Position numbers and translations under genes: made by a program | Part shown: positions 41,158 through 48,680 of the stretch, one piece after another | Numbering within the stretch: the stretch's first letter is position 1 | Layout of the letters: the number at the start of each line of letters is the position of its first letter | NCBI GenBank assembly: GCA_964482235.1 | Contig: CAYZWU010000040.1 | Location: forward strand, 1 to 49,177 | Direction of reading: 5' to 3' | From: CAYZWU01 sp964482235 | GTDB lineage: Bacteria > Planctomycetota > B15-G4 > CAYZWU01 | DNA length: 49,177 bases | The notes under the pieces: model-generated | What the model saw: the letters and a program-made list of their open reading frames with translations, nothing else | Database searches by the model: none | What the model was told of the DNA's origin: nothing

Positions 41158-41917
41158 CAGTCACCTCCTCTCCTGTCGGATCGTTTTCCGAGGGATGGGC
41201 CAGACCGCCGTCCTTCCGGATTCGCCACAGATGAATGCCGATGAACATGGTGAGCAGACCGGGCAGGATGGCGACGTGAAGCACGTAGAAGCGCAGGAGC
41301 GCCTCCTGCCCCACCTCGTCGCCGCCCAGGAGGAATTGCCGAATGGGCTCGCCCACCACGGGAGCATACCCGGCGATGGCCGTACCCACCGTGACCGCCC
41401 AGAAGGCAAGCTGATCCCAGGGAAGGAGATACCCGGTGAATGACAGGCCGAAGGTCAGGAGAAGAAGAATCACCCCCACCTGCCAGTTGAACTCCCGGGG
41501 CGGCTTGTAGGCGCCGGTGAAGAAGACGCGGGCCATGTGCAGGATCACGCAGAGCACCATGGCCTCGGCCGCCCACTTGTGCACGTTGCGCAGCACGAAT
41601 CCGAAGTCCACCGAGGAGCGGAGATCGAGCATCCGGTTGTAGGCTTCCTTCTGTGACGGGAAATAATAAAACATGAGCCATATGCCGGTGAACACGAGCA
41701 CCGCGAAAAGGATGAGGCTGATCACGCCGAGGCCGTAGGTATAGGTGGCCTTGATCGAGTGGCGTCTCACCTTCACGGGGTGGATGTGAAGGAAGAGGTT
41801 GTTGAACACGACATACGACTGGCCTTCAGGATCCTTCGGGAGCGTCCCGTGCCTGAAGACGGCACGGTAGGCATTCCGCAGGAAGGTATTGAACCAGCCA
41901 AGAGGGCTCTGGGGCAT
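41144..41917 (-). CDS. Cytochrome b N-terminal part (cytochrome b6-like)
   Basis: 257 aa with four core helices plus an N-terminal amphipathic segment. The bis-His haem pairs are visible: RNVHKWAAEAMVLCVILHMARVFF (helix B) and RFYVLHVAILPGLLTMFIGIHLWRIRK (helix D), plus the GYLLPWDQ motif. It is the quinol-oxidising membrane core. AAGGAGATAGAA precedes ATG. It starts 16 nt after the Rieske stop. Confidence 0.94.
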   Translation of the reverse strand: MPQSPLGWFNTFLRNAYRAVFRHGTLPKDPEGQSYVVFNNLFLHIHPVKVRRHSIKATYTYGLGVISLILFAVLVFTGIWLMFYYFPSQKEAYNRMLDLRSSVDFGFVLRNVHKWAAEAMVLCVILHMARVFFTGAYKPPREFNWQVGVILLLLTFGLSFTGYLLPWDQLAFWAVTVGTAIAGYAPVVGEPIRQFLLGGDEVGQEALLRFYVLHVAILPGLLTMFIGIHLWRIRKDGGLAHPSENDPTGEEVTDERS

Positions 41918-41933
41918 TTCTATCTCCTTGGGC

Positions 41934-42392
41934 TCACACCTTGAAATAGGTGCACTGGGGCACCTTCATGCTCTTGTCGATCTCCAGGTCGCCGTTCGGC
42001 GCCACGGAGACCTGGTACCAGTCGAGAGGCCTCGGTGCGGGTCCGCCGGTGACGTTGCCGTCATTGTCGAACTGGCTCCCGTGGCAGGGGCACTCGAACC
42101 CGGCGTCCGAAGCCCGGATCGTGCAACCCAGATGGGTGCAGACCACGGAGATGGCGGCGATGCCCTGCTTCTCTCGAACGAGCACCACCCTCTCCTCCTC
42201 GAAGAGCTCCTTGATGCCCACCTTGTAATCCCCGGGCTTGCCCGCCCGGAACCGCTTCGGGGCGCCGTAGTTCACCGCAGGCTTGAGAAAGATCACGTTG
42301 CCGATCGCCGCGATGAGGGCCGAGACGCTGACCCCTCCCACGGCGAGCAGGCTCAGCAATGAGCGGCGGCTCAGCTTCTTGTTGCCCGTCAT
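41934..42392 (-). CDS. Rieske 2Fe-2S protein
   Basis: 152 aa. An N-terminal Tat-like anchor (LSRRSLLSLLAVGG) is followed by the Rieske domain with CTHLGC (Cys85, His87, Cys90) and CPCHGSQF (Cys101, Cys103, His104). Cys85/His87/Cys101/His104 should bind the cluster and Cys90-Cys103 form the disulfide. It transfers electrons from quinol at cytochrome b to the c-type cytochrome. GGGAG stands 7 nt before ATG 42392; in-frame starts at 42413 and 42431 are less likely because they overlap the end of ccoS. Confidence 0.94.
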   Translation of the reverse strand: MTGNKKLSRRSLLSLLAVGGVSVSALIAAIGNVIFLKPAVNYGAPKRFRAGKPGDYKVGIKELFEEERVVLVREKQGIAAISVVCTHLGCTIRASDAGFECPCHGSQFDNDGNVTGGPAPRPLDWYQVSVAPNGDLEIDKSMKVPQCTYFKV

Positions 42393-42405
42393 TTGAGACT
42401 CCCGT

Positions 42406-42564
42406 TCAATCATCAAGATACTCGTCATCATCTCTGAGCATGGCGTACTTGGGCGCTTCGATATCCTCGAACTGATCCGACTTCACCGCCCAGACGAAGA
42501 AGAGAGCGAAGATCGCCCCCATCACGAGGCTGAAAAAAATGAGAAAGTAGACTGAGACCATCAT
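42406..42564 (-). CDS. ccoS: CcoS, cbb3 oxidase assembly protein
   Basis: A 52-aa protein in a short frame. One helix (FLIFFSLVMGAIFALFFVWA) is followed by VKSDQFEDIEAPKYAMLRDDDE, which matches the CcoS pattern of Trp-Ala, GQFDDLE-type motif and acidic tail. CcoS is needed for cofactor insertion into CcoN. GAGG lies 8 nt before the ATGATG at 42564. It stands apart from ccoNO, between the flavoprotein and Rieske genes. Confidence 0.85.
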   Translation of the reverse strand: MMVSVYFLIFFSLVMGAIFALFFVWAVKSDQFEDIEAPKYAMLRDDDEYLDD

Positions 42565-42580
42565 GAGCGTATCCTCGCCG

Positions 42581-44476
42581 TCACTCCAAACGGTACTGTT
42601 CGTCGAAACTGAAATGTTCCATGGTCACGGCATCGGTGGGACAGCGCTTGGCGCAGTACCCGCACCTGACACAGGGATCTTCATCCTTGATCATGGCGGA
42701 ACCGAGCCTCCGGACCGCCTCCGGCCCCTTGCTCTCCCGAAGCGCCTTCACGTCGACGCCGTACCGGGCTTCGAGGGCGGCCTCGAGCCTGGCGTCCGTC
42801 TCGATCTGCGATAGAGGAACCAGCGCCAGGCATGAAGTGGGACAGACGTCCACACACCCGTTGCAGAGGATGCACTTCTCGCCGTTGAAGATCGTGTTGA
42901 TGTGGCATTTCAGGCACCGCTCGCCCTGGCCGCGGGCCACTTCCTCGGCAAAGGGAAGCTCCACGAGCTCCAGCGAGTTCGCCCGTGTCGACACATCGAG
43001 CGCCTCCGGATCGGTCCTCTCGCGCTGCAGGTAGCCGTCCGCCATCTCGTGACGGCCGGGATCGACGAAGTCGCCTGTCACCGAGGCGGTCAGCTTGCTG
43101 CCCTGCAGATACTCGTCGATGGACACGGCGGCCCGCTGGCCCGAGGCGACGGCATTGATGAAAAGGTTGGCGCCGTCGGCCACATCGCCGCAGGCGAAGA
43201 TGTCCTGTGCACTGGTGGCCTTCGTCTCGGGATCGATGGCGATGGTGCCCCGCGGCGACTGCTCCACGTCGCTCACGCCTTCGAGAAAGCCGAAATCCCC
43301 GGACTGTCCGATGGAGAAGATCACGGTATCCGCCTCGATGACCTCGCCCGGCTTCTCATCGTACTTCGGATTGAAGCGCCCCTCCTCGTCGAAGACGGAG
43401 ATCACCTTGCGCGTGGCCAGGCCGGTAAGCCTGCCGCCCTCGCCGACGACCTCCAGCGGCCCGCGCGAGGGGTGGAGCTCGATGCCCTCCTCGACGCCCT
43501 CGGTGATCTCGATGTCGTCGGCCGGCATCTCGGCGCGCGATTCGAGGCAGACGAGGTGCACTTCCTTGCCGCCGTGGCGCAGCGCCATTCGCGCGGCATC
43601 GGCTGCTTCGTAGAAATCCTTGGCCGTTGACCGGTCCGCGTCGGGAAGCTGGCGGATCGCCGTTCGCGCAACATCGAAAGCCACGTTGCCGCCGCCGACC
43701 ACCACGACCCTCTTGCCGACCTGCACGTCCTGGCCCAGGTTGACGAGACGGAGGAACTCGATCCCGTGCATCACCCCCTCGAGCTCGACGCCCTCGATCG
43801 GCAGCTTGCGGCTCTTCTGCAGGCCTGCGGCGATCAGGATCGCCTCGAAACCCTGCTCGCGGAGCTGCGGGATGGTGACGTCCGTCCCCACCGAGGTGTT
43901 GAGTCTGAGCTCCACGCCGAGGCTGAGGATCGCGTCGATCTCGAACTGCACCAGGTCGCGCGGAAGACGGTAGATCGGGACGCCCGTCACCAGCATGCCG
44001 CCGGCCACGGACTCCCGCTCGAAGACGGTGACCTTGTAGCCCAGGAGGGCCAGGTCGTGAGCCGCCGTCAGCCCCCCCACTCCGGCACCGATGATCGCCA
44101 CCTTGGTGCCGGCCTTCGGGTTGTCCGGATTGCGTCTTGCCTGGGAGAATTCGACCGTCAAGGCAGGATCCACGGCCTCGACGCCGTGCTTCTCCGTGAC
44201 GAATCGCTTCAGGCTGCGGATCGTCACCGGCTCGTCGATCGTGCCGCGGCGGCATTCCACTTCGCAGGGAGCGCCGCAGACGCGGCCGCAGATCGAGGCG
44301 AAGGGGTTCGGCCCCCGGGCGATTCGATAGGCGTCGAGATAGCGGCCCTCGGCGATGGCAACCACGTAACCCCTGGAATCGGTGTGAACGGGACAGCCCC
44401 ACTGGCATTTGATCTGCTTCTGCCAGTATTTCACGTCCGCCAGCTCGACATGGTACCTGGATTCACTGGAGCGCAC
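42581..44476 (-). CDS. GltD-like FAD/NAD(P) oxidoreductase with N- and C-terminal iron-sulfur sites
   Basis: 631 aa. The N-terminal cysteine-rich domain (CQWGCPVHTD, CGRVCGAPCEVECRRG) is as in glutamate synthase small subunits. An FAD-binding fold (VAIIGAGVGGLTAA, about 125-140), an NAD(P)-binding fold (VVVVGGGNVAFDVARTA, about 258-275) and a terminal IFACGDVADGANL follow. A C-terminal region has CILCNGCVDVCP and CVRCGYCAKRCP, a two-4Fe-4S ferredoxin module. There is no partner glutamate synthase gene. As first gene of the cytochrome cluster it may feed or draw electrons between NAD(P)H, ferredoxin and the quinone pool; this is inference. GTG start at 44476 with GGAGAGG 8 nt before it. Confidence 0.88.
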   Translation of the reverse strand: MRSSESRYHVELADVKYWQKQIKCQWGCPVHTDSRGYVVAIAEGRYLDAYRIARGPNPFASICGRVCGAPCEVECRRGTIDEPVTIRSLKRFVTEKHGVEAVDPALTVEFSQARRNPDNPKAGTKVAIIGAGVGGLTAAHDLALLGYKVTVFERESVAGGMLVTGVPIYRLPRDLVQFEIDAILSLGVELRLNTSVGTDVTIPQLREQGFEAILIAAGLQKSRKLPIEGVELEGVMHGIEFLRLVNLGQDVQVGKRVVVVGGGNVAFDVARTAIRQLPDADRSTAKDFYEAADAARMALRHGGKEVHLVCLESRAEMPADDIEITEGVEEGIELHPSRGPLEVVGEGGRLTGLATRKVISVFDEEGRFNPKYDEKPGEVIEADTVIFSIGQSGDFGFLEGVSDVEQSPRGTIAIDPETKATSAQDIFACGDVADGANLFINAVASGQRAAVSIDEYLQGSKLTASVTGDFVDPGRHEMADGYLQRERTDPEALDVSTRANSLELVELPFAEEVARGQGERCLKCHINTIFNGEKCILCNGCVDVCPTSCLALVPLSQIETDARLEAALEARYGVDVKALRESKGPEAVRRLGSAMIKDEDPCVRCGYCAKRCPTDAVTMEHFSFDEQYRLE

Positions 44477-44489
44477 TGGACAACCCTCT

Positions 44490-44523
44490 CCATTAACTAG
44501 GAATTATTGCTGTAACCATTAAC
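44490..44523. repeat. Direct repeat CCATTAAC in the leader of the respiratory operon
   Basis: CCATTAAC occurs at 44490-44497 and 44516-44523, 26 bp apart, in an AT-rich stretch of the 93-bp gap between the Rrf2 gene and the flavoprotein gene. It could be a regulator binding site; weak evidence. Confidence 0.35.
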
Positions 44524-44569
44524 CGAAAAAGAACTTATGACACTCGACTTAACTCAGACAAGCTATTGC

Positions 44570-45010
44570 TCAGAGATTCTTCCTTTTCCCGAGAACCCTA
44601 TCACTCTCTTTCGCCACCATGGCCAGGGTGGTCTTGGTCAAATACTGCTTGAGCTCTGTGGCGAGCCTGGCGATCTGACCGCCGAGAATGCATATCCCCA
44701 GCGGGCATTGCTTTGCGTTTGCGAAGCAGACGGTGGGATCGTATCGCCCCTCGATGGCCTCATAGATCTGTATGAGCGTGATCTTCGAGGGCGGCTTTGC
44801 CAGCTTGAATCCACCCCTGGGGCCACGGACCACCTCCACCAGCTTCTTGCGGCTGAGCTCTCTCAGCACTTTGGCCAGGTGATGCCCCGAAGCGGAATAG
44901 ACTTCCGCCACCTTGCGTACCGCCACGGTTTCGCCCTTGTGCCTTGCCAGATAGGCCATGGCGTGCAAGGCCAGCAGAGCCGGCTCTGACAGCTTAAAAA
45001 TGCCGGACAC
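44570..45010 (-). CDS. Rrf2-family transcriptional regulator, probably Fe-S sensing
   Basis: 146 aa. Winged helix-turn-helix domain (LSEPALLALHAMAYLARHKGE, VAEVYSASGHHLAKVLRELSRKKLVEVVRGPRGGFKLAK). The Rrf2 cluster cysteines follow at Cys95, Cys102 and Cys107 (VCFANAKQCPLGIC), as in NsrR/IscR/RsrR, which sense nitric oxide, oxygen, cluster status or redox. AAGGAG stands 5 nt before GTG 45010, which I choose over GTG 45016. Lying at the head of the bc/cbb3 cluster it probably controls it. A 24-bp palindrome lies 64 bp upstream of its start. Confidence 0.9.
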   Translation of the reverse strand: MSGIFKLSEPALLALHAMAYLARHKGETVAVRKVAEVYSASGHHLAKVLRELSRKKLVEVVRGPRGGFKLAKPPSKITLIQIYEAIEGRYDPTVCFANAKQCPLGICILGGQIARLATELKQYLTKTTLAMVAKESDRVLGKRKNL

Positions 45011-45073
45011 GGCCACTCCTTTATACTCTCTCTTTTTTAAAGCTTAAGTGGTACTACATTGCCACATTATGAA

Positions 45074-45097
45074 TTTGGATTTCAAATGAAATCCAAA
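45074..45097. promoter_or_regulatory. 24-bp palindrome, candidate operator for the Rrf2 regulator
   Basis: TTTGGATTTCA (45074-45084), AA, TGAAATCCAAA (45087-45097): a perfect 11-2-11 inverted repeat. On the minus strand it covers a possible -35 (TTGGAT, 45096-45091), with a CATAAT -10 at 45071-45066, 19 bp apart, leading to the Rrf2 gene. The 11-n-11 layout is like known NsrR/Rrf2 sites. Confidence 0.6.
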
Positions 45098-45299
45098 AAA
45101 ATAGTGAAAGATCAATCTACCCCGCCTGGCACCTGCCGGCCCGGATCGACACATCGTTTACATTACGCCCGGATCTTATTACCTTCGATACCCTCCACAG
45201 CTTCAGATCGAGCCTGGTGTGCCTGGATCATGACGAGCCATTATATCATCGTTTTCGGAAGCAACCATCTTTTCAGAATCGAGTCCCGGGAGGACCGGC

Positions 45300-48200
45300 A
45301 TGTTCATCCTGAATACCCTGATCGTGATCGTCGCCCTGGCAGCCGGATTTCCCGCCGGCGGCGCGGACACGACCCTCTGGCAGATCGGCGAGTTCGACGA
45401 CAGCACGACGGAGTTCGCCTTCGCCCCGAAGAATTATGCCGCCTACCGCCCCCCCGGGCCTTTCATCGTCGGATCGAGCGATCCGGGACGCGAATGGCCC
45501 TATGTTCAACCGGGGACGATAGACGGCGGCTGGGCCCCGGGTACGCCGCAGACCTTCGAATGCCTGTTTGCTCTCCCGGCTGCACCGGAAAAGGCCTGCA
45601 AGCTGATCCTCGATTTCGTGGACACCCACTCGGTCGATCCGCCCGCGCTCCGGATCAAGGTCAACGACAAGGCCTGGAAGTTTCAGACACCCCGGGGCAA
45701 CGGCGACGCTTCCGTTTTCGGCGATCCGTCAAAGGGCCGGGAGCACGTCATCGAGATCACTGTCCCGGCAAAAGTGCTGCGCAGGGGCAACAACAGCGTG
45801 ACCGTGACCACGGTGAAGGGATCGTGGATCCTGTGGGATGCCCTGCGGTTCGAAGCGCCGCGAGGAACGCGGCTGGCCAAGGTCGAGCCGAAGACTGAGA
45901 TTCAGTCGATCAGCGTCGACCCGGCGCTGGTCTGGCACAAGGGAGTGGAGCGTCGGCCGATCACGCTGGAGATCAGCCACATCGGCGAGCCGGCGGAACT
46001 CGAGATAAGAACCGACGGCGCCGAGACGGTCGTTCCGCTCGCACCCGGCCTGCAGAGCGTGACCTTGCACGCCGCACCGGCTGTCGAGGCGAGAACTATC
46101 ACGGTGGAGGCGTTTTGCGAGGGAAGATCGATCGGCGCCCGCGAGATCGAGCTCCAGCCTGTCCGCCGCTGGGAGATCCATCTGGTCCACCAGACGCATC
46201 TCGACATCGGCTTCACGCACACCCAGGAGGAGGTGCTCGCCATACAGGTCGAGCACATGCGAACCGCTCTCCGGTACATCGAGGAGACGAAGGACTACCC
46301 GCCGGAAGCCCGCTTCATCTGGCATCCAGAAGGGATGTGGGCCATCGAGGAGTTCATGCGGACGGCCGAGGAGGCGGAGAAGAAGGCATTCATCACGGCA
46401 TGCCGCAGCGGGCAGATCCACGTCGACGTCCTCTACGCCCAGGCCATGACGGGAATGTACTCCGAGGAGGAGCTCTTCGAGCTGCTCGGCGCGGCCAAGC
46501 GCTTCGGAAAGCGGCACGGGATCCCCGTGGTCTCGGCCATGCAGTCCGACGTGCCGGGCTACACCTGGGGGCTGGCTTCGGCGCTCGCCCATCACGGCGT
46601 CCCTTACATGTCCGTCGGTCCGAACTGGTTCGCGTCGGGTGGCCCGAACGACTACTTTCATGAGGGCAAGATCGAGGGCCGGACGCACCGCGGTGGCCGC
46701 GTGTTCCACTGGGCCGATCAACCCTTCTGGTGGGTGAGCCCTTCGAGAAAGCACAGGATCTTCTTCTGGATGCCCGGATGGGGCTACTCCGGTTTCCACG
46801 GCAACCGCGGAGCGATCAGCAAGGAGAAGATCTTTGCCTACCTGAGGCACCTGGAGCGGAAGGGCTATCCCTACGAGATGGTTCTCTGGAGGTATGGAAT
46901 CGGCGCCGACAACGGGCCGCCGTCGCGGGAGCTGCCCGACCTCGTCAAGACATGGAACGAGCGGTACTCCAGTCCGCGGCTGATCATCACCCAGAACAGC
47001 AGGGCGATGAAGACCTTTGCCGAGCGCTACGGCGATCGGATGCCCGTTCTGACGGGAGACTATTCGCCCTACTGGGAGGACGGGTGTGCCTCCACGGCCA
47101 GAGCCACGTCGTGCAACAGGAGAACGGCGGAGAGGCTGGTCCAGGTCCAGACGCTCTGGTCGATCCTCGATCCGACGCTCGAGCTGCACGAGACCGTCGA
47201 TCTCGCCTGGAACAAGATGATCATGTACGACGAGCACACCTGGGGAGCCTACTGCAGCATCAGCCGGCCGGAATCCGAGTTCTCGACGAAGCAGGATCGA
47301 TACAAGCAGGCTTACGCCTTCGACGCCGGCAAGCTCACGGAGGGACTGCTCGAAACCGTGACCGGCCCGGCGGCGAGCCGGGGCGGGACGTCGGCCGTCG
47401 ACATCTTCAACACGCTCTCGTGGCCGCGCGACGGGCTCGTCCTGCTCTCCAGGGAGCAGTTTCCGACCGGCGATCTGGTAAAGGACGACGAGGGACGCCC
47501 CGTCCCGTCGCAGCGTCTTCATTCCGGCGAGCTGGCTTTCGTGGCGCGCAGCATTCCCCCCATGGGAGCGCGCCGCTACACGATCCTGCCCGGGAAGGCG
47601 CATCGGGCCGGTGCGGCGAAGGCCTCGGGGCTGCGGCTCTCCACCGGGCTGCTCTCCCTCGAGGTCGACGAGCGGACCGGCTCGATCAGGAGCCTGCGCC
47701 GCAGCGGCATTGCCGACGACCTGGTGGATCTCGAGAAAGGCGCGGGGCTCAACGACTATCTCTACATCATCGGCCGCGACGCCGGCAGAAACAGGGCTTC
47801 GATCGAGGGTCCCGTCGAGGTGACGGTCGAAGACGAGGGACCGCTTGTCGCCGCCCTCCGCGTCGCGTCAAAGGCGCCGGGCTGCAACAGGCTGATCCGT
47901 ACGATCCGCCTCGTGGACGGTCTGGACCACCTGGAGCTGATCAACGAACCGGACAAGATGCCCGAGCCACGCCCCGAGGGAGTCTACTTCGGATTCCCCT
48001 TCCATGTTCCCGGCTGCACGGCCCGCATCGACGCACCCTGGGCCGTGGTCGAGGTGGAGAAGGATCAGCTCCCGGGCGCAAACCGCAACTTCTATTGCGT
48101 GCAGCGATGGGTCGACCTGTCCGGCGAGGAGTATGGCGTCACCTGGGTCACGCTCGATGCTCCCATGCTTCAGTTCGATCCGATCAGGATCGCGCCGGCC

Positions 48201-48680
48201 TTCGGCAAGGAGCACTGGCGGGAACGGATCGATCCCGGGCCGCACATCTACTCGTGGACCATGAACAACCACTGGGAAACGAACTACAAGGCCTTTCAGG
48301 CGGGAAAGATCCGGTTCAGCTACGCCATCCGCCCTCACGCGGGCGGCTACGACGCCGTCGAGGCGCAGCGCTTCGGGCGGGCCGTCAGCCAGCCGCTGAT
48401 CGCCGTTGCTGCGAATCCCGCGAGCGCCGCGACCGTATCCCTGGTCGAGGTGGAAGGCGCTGTGGTCACCACGATCCGCCCGAGCCGGGACGGCAAAGCC
48501 TACATCGTCCGTCTGTTCAACGTGGCCGAGGGGATGCGGGCGGCCCGTCTCGAGTGGAACCACCCGGTCAAGGGCTCGTGGATCTCCAACCCGTTGGAGG
48601 AAAAAATGGAGAAGGCGCCGCCGGTGATCGAGATGGAACCCTTCGAGATCGTGACACTCAGAGTGGAAAGAAAGAGATGA
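45300..48680 (+). CDS. Exported GH38-family glycoside hydrolase (alpha-mannosidase-like) with N-terminal CBM/PL4-like domain
   Basis: 1126 aa with a signal peptide (about 1-22). Residues ~25-185 form a beta-sandwich similar to the C-terminal domain of rhamnogalacturonan lyase (PL4) (WQIGEFDD ... SWILWDALRFE). The GH38 catalytic domain follows: zinc motif HLDIG (His300, Asp302), the nucleophile region QSDVPGYTWG (Asp417) and DEHTWGAY (near 645), then the C-terminal beta domains of the family. It probably removes alpha-linked mannose or a related sugar from polysaccharides outside the cytoplasm. GGGAGGACCGGC precedes ATG. The stop overlaps the start of the next hydrolase gene (ATGA), indicating one operon. 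The 289-bp gap upstream contains only regulatory sequence. Confidence 0.88.
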   Translation: MFILNTLIVIVALAAGFPAGGADTTLWQIGEFDDSTTEFAFAPKNYAAYRPPGPFIVGSSDPGREWPYVQPGTIDGGWAPGTPQTFECLFALPAAPEKACKLILDFVDTHSVDPPALRIKVNDKAWKFQTPRGNGDASVFGDPSKGREHVIEITVPAKVLRRGNNSVTVTTVKGSWILWDALRFEAPRGTRLAKVEPKTEIQSISVDPALVWHKGVERRPITLEISHIGEPAELEIRTDGAETVVPLAPGLQSVTLHAAPAVEARTITVEAFCEGRSIGAREIELQPVRRWEIHLVHQTHLDIGFTHTQEEVLAIQVEHMRTALRYIEETKDYPPEARFIWHPEGMWAIEEFMRTAEEAEKKAFITACRSGQIHVDVLYAQAMTGMYSEEELFELLGAAKRFGKRHGIPVVSAMQSDVPGYTWGLASALAHHGVPYMSVGPNWFASGGPNDYFHEGKIEGRTHRGGRVFHWADQPFWWVSPSRKHRIFFWMPGWGYSGFHGNRGAISKEKIFAYLRHLERKGYPYEMVLWRYGIGADNGPPSRELPDLVKTWNERYSSPRLIITQNSRAMKTFAERYGDRMPVLTGDYSPYWEDGCASTARATSCNRRTAERLVQVQTLWSILDPTLELHETVDLAWNKMIMYDEHTWGAYCSISRPESEFSTKQDRYKQAYAFDAGKLTEGLLETVTGPAASRGGTSAVDIFNTLSWPRDGLVLLSREQFPTGDLVKDDEGRPVPSQRLHSGELAFVARSIPPMGARRYTILPGKAHRAGAAKASGLRLSTGLLSLEVDERTGSIRSLRRSGIADDLVDLEKGAGLNDYLYIIGRDAGRNRASIEGPVEVTVEDEGPLVAALRVASKAPGCNRLIRTIRLVDGLDHLELINEPDKMPEPRPEGVYFGFPFHVPGCTARIDAPWAVVEVEKDQLPGANRNFYCVQRWVDLSGEEYGVTWVTLDAPMLQFDPIRIAPAFGKEHWRERIDPGPHIYSWTMNNHWETNYKAFQAGKIRFSYAIRPHAGGYDAVEAQRFGRAVSQPLIAVAANPASAATVSLVEVEGAVVTTIRPSRDGKAYIVRLFNVAEGMRAARLEWNHPVKGSWISNPLEEKMEKAPPVIEMEPFEIVTLRVERKR

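Noticed and set aside
45157..45185. GH38 promoter TTTACA - 17 - TACCTT
   Set aside because: The -35 is good but the -10 matches at only half the positions, so it is not listed as a feature.
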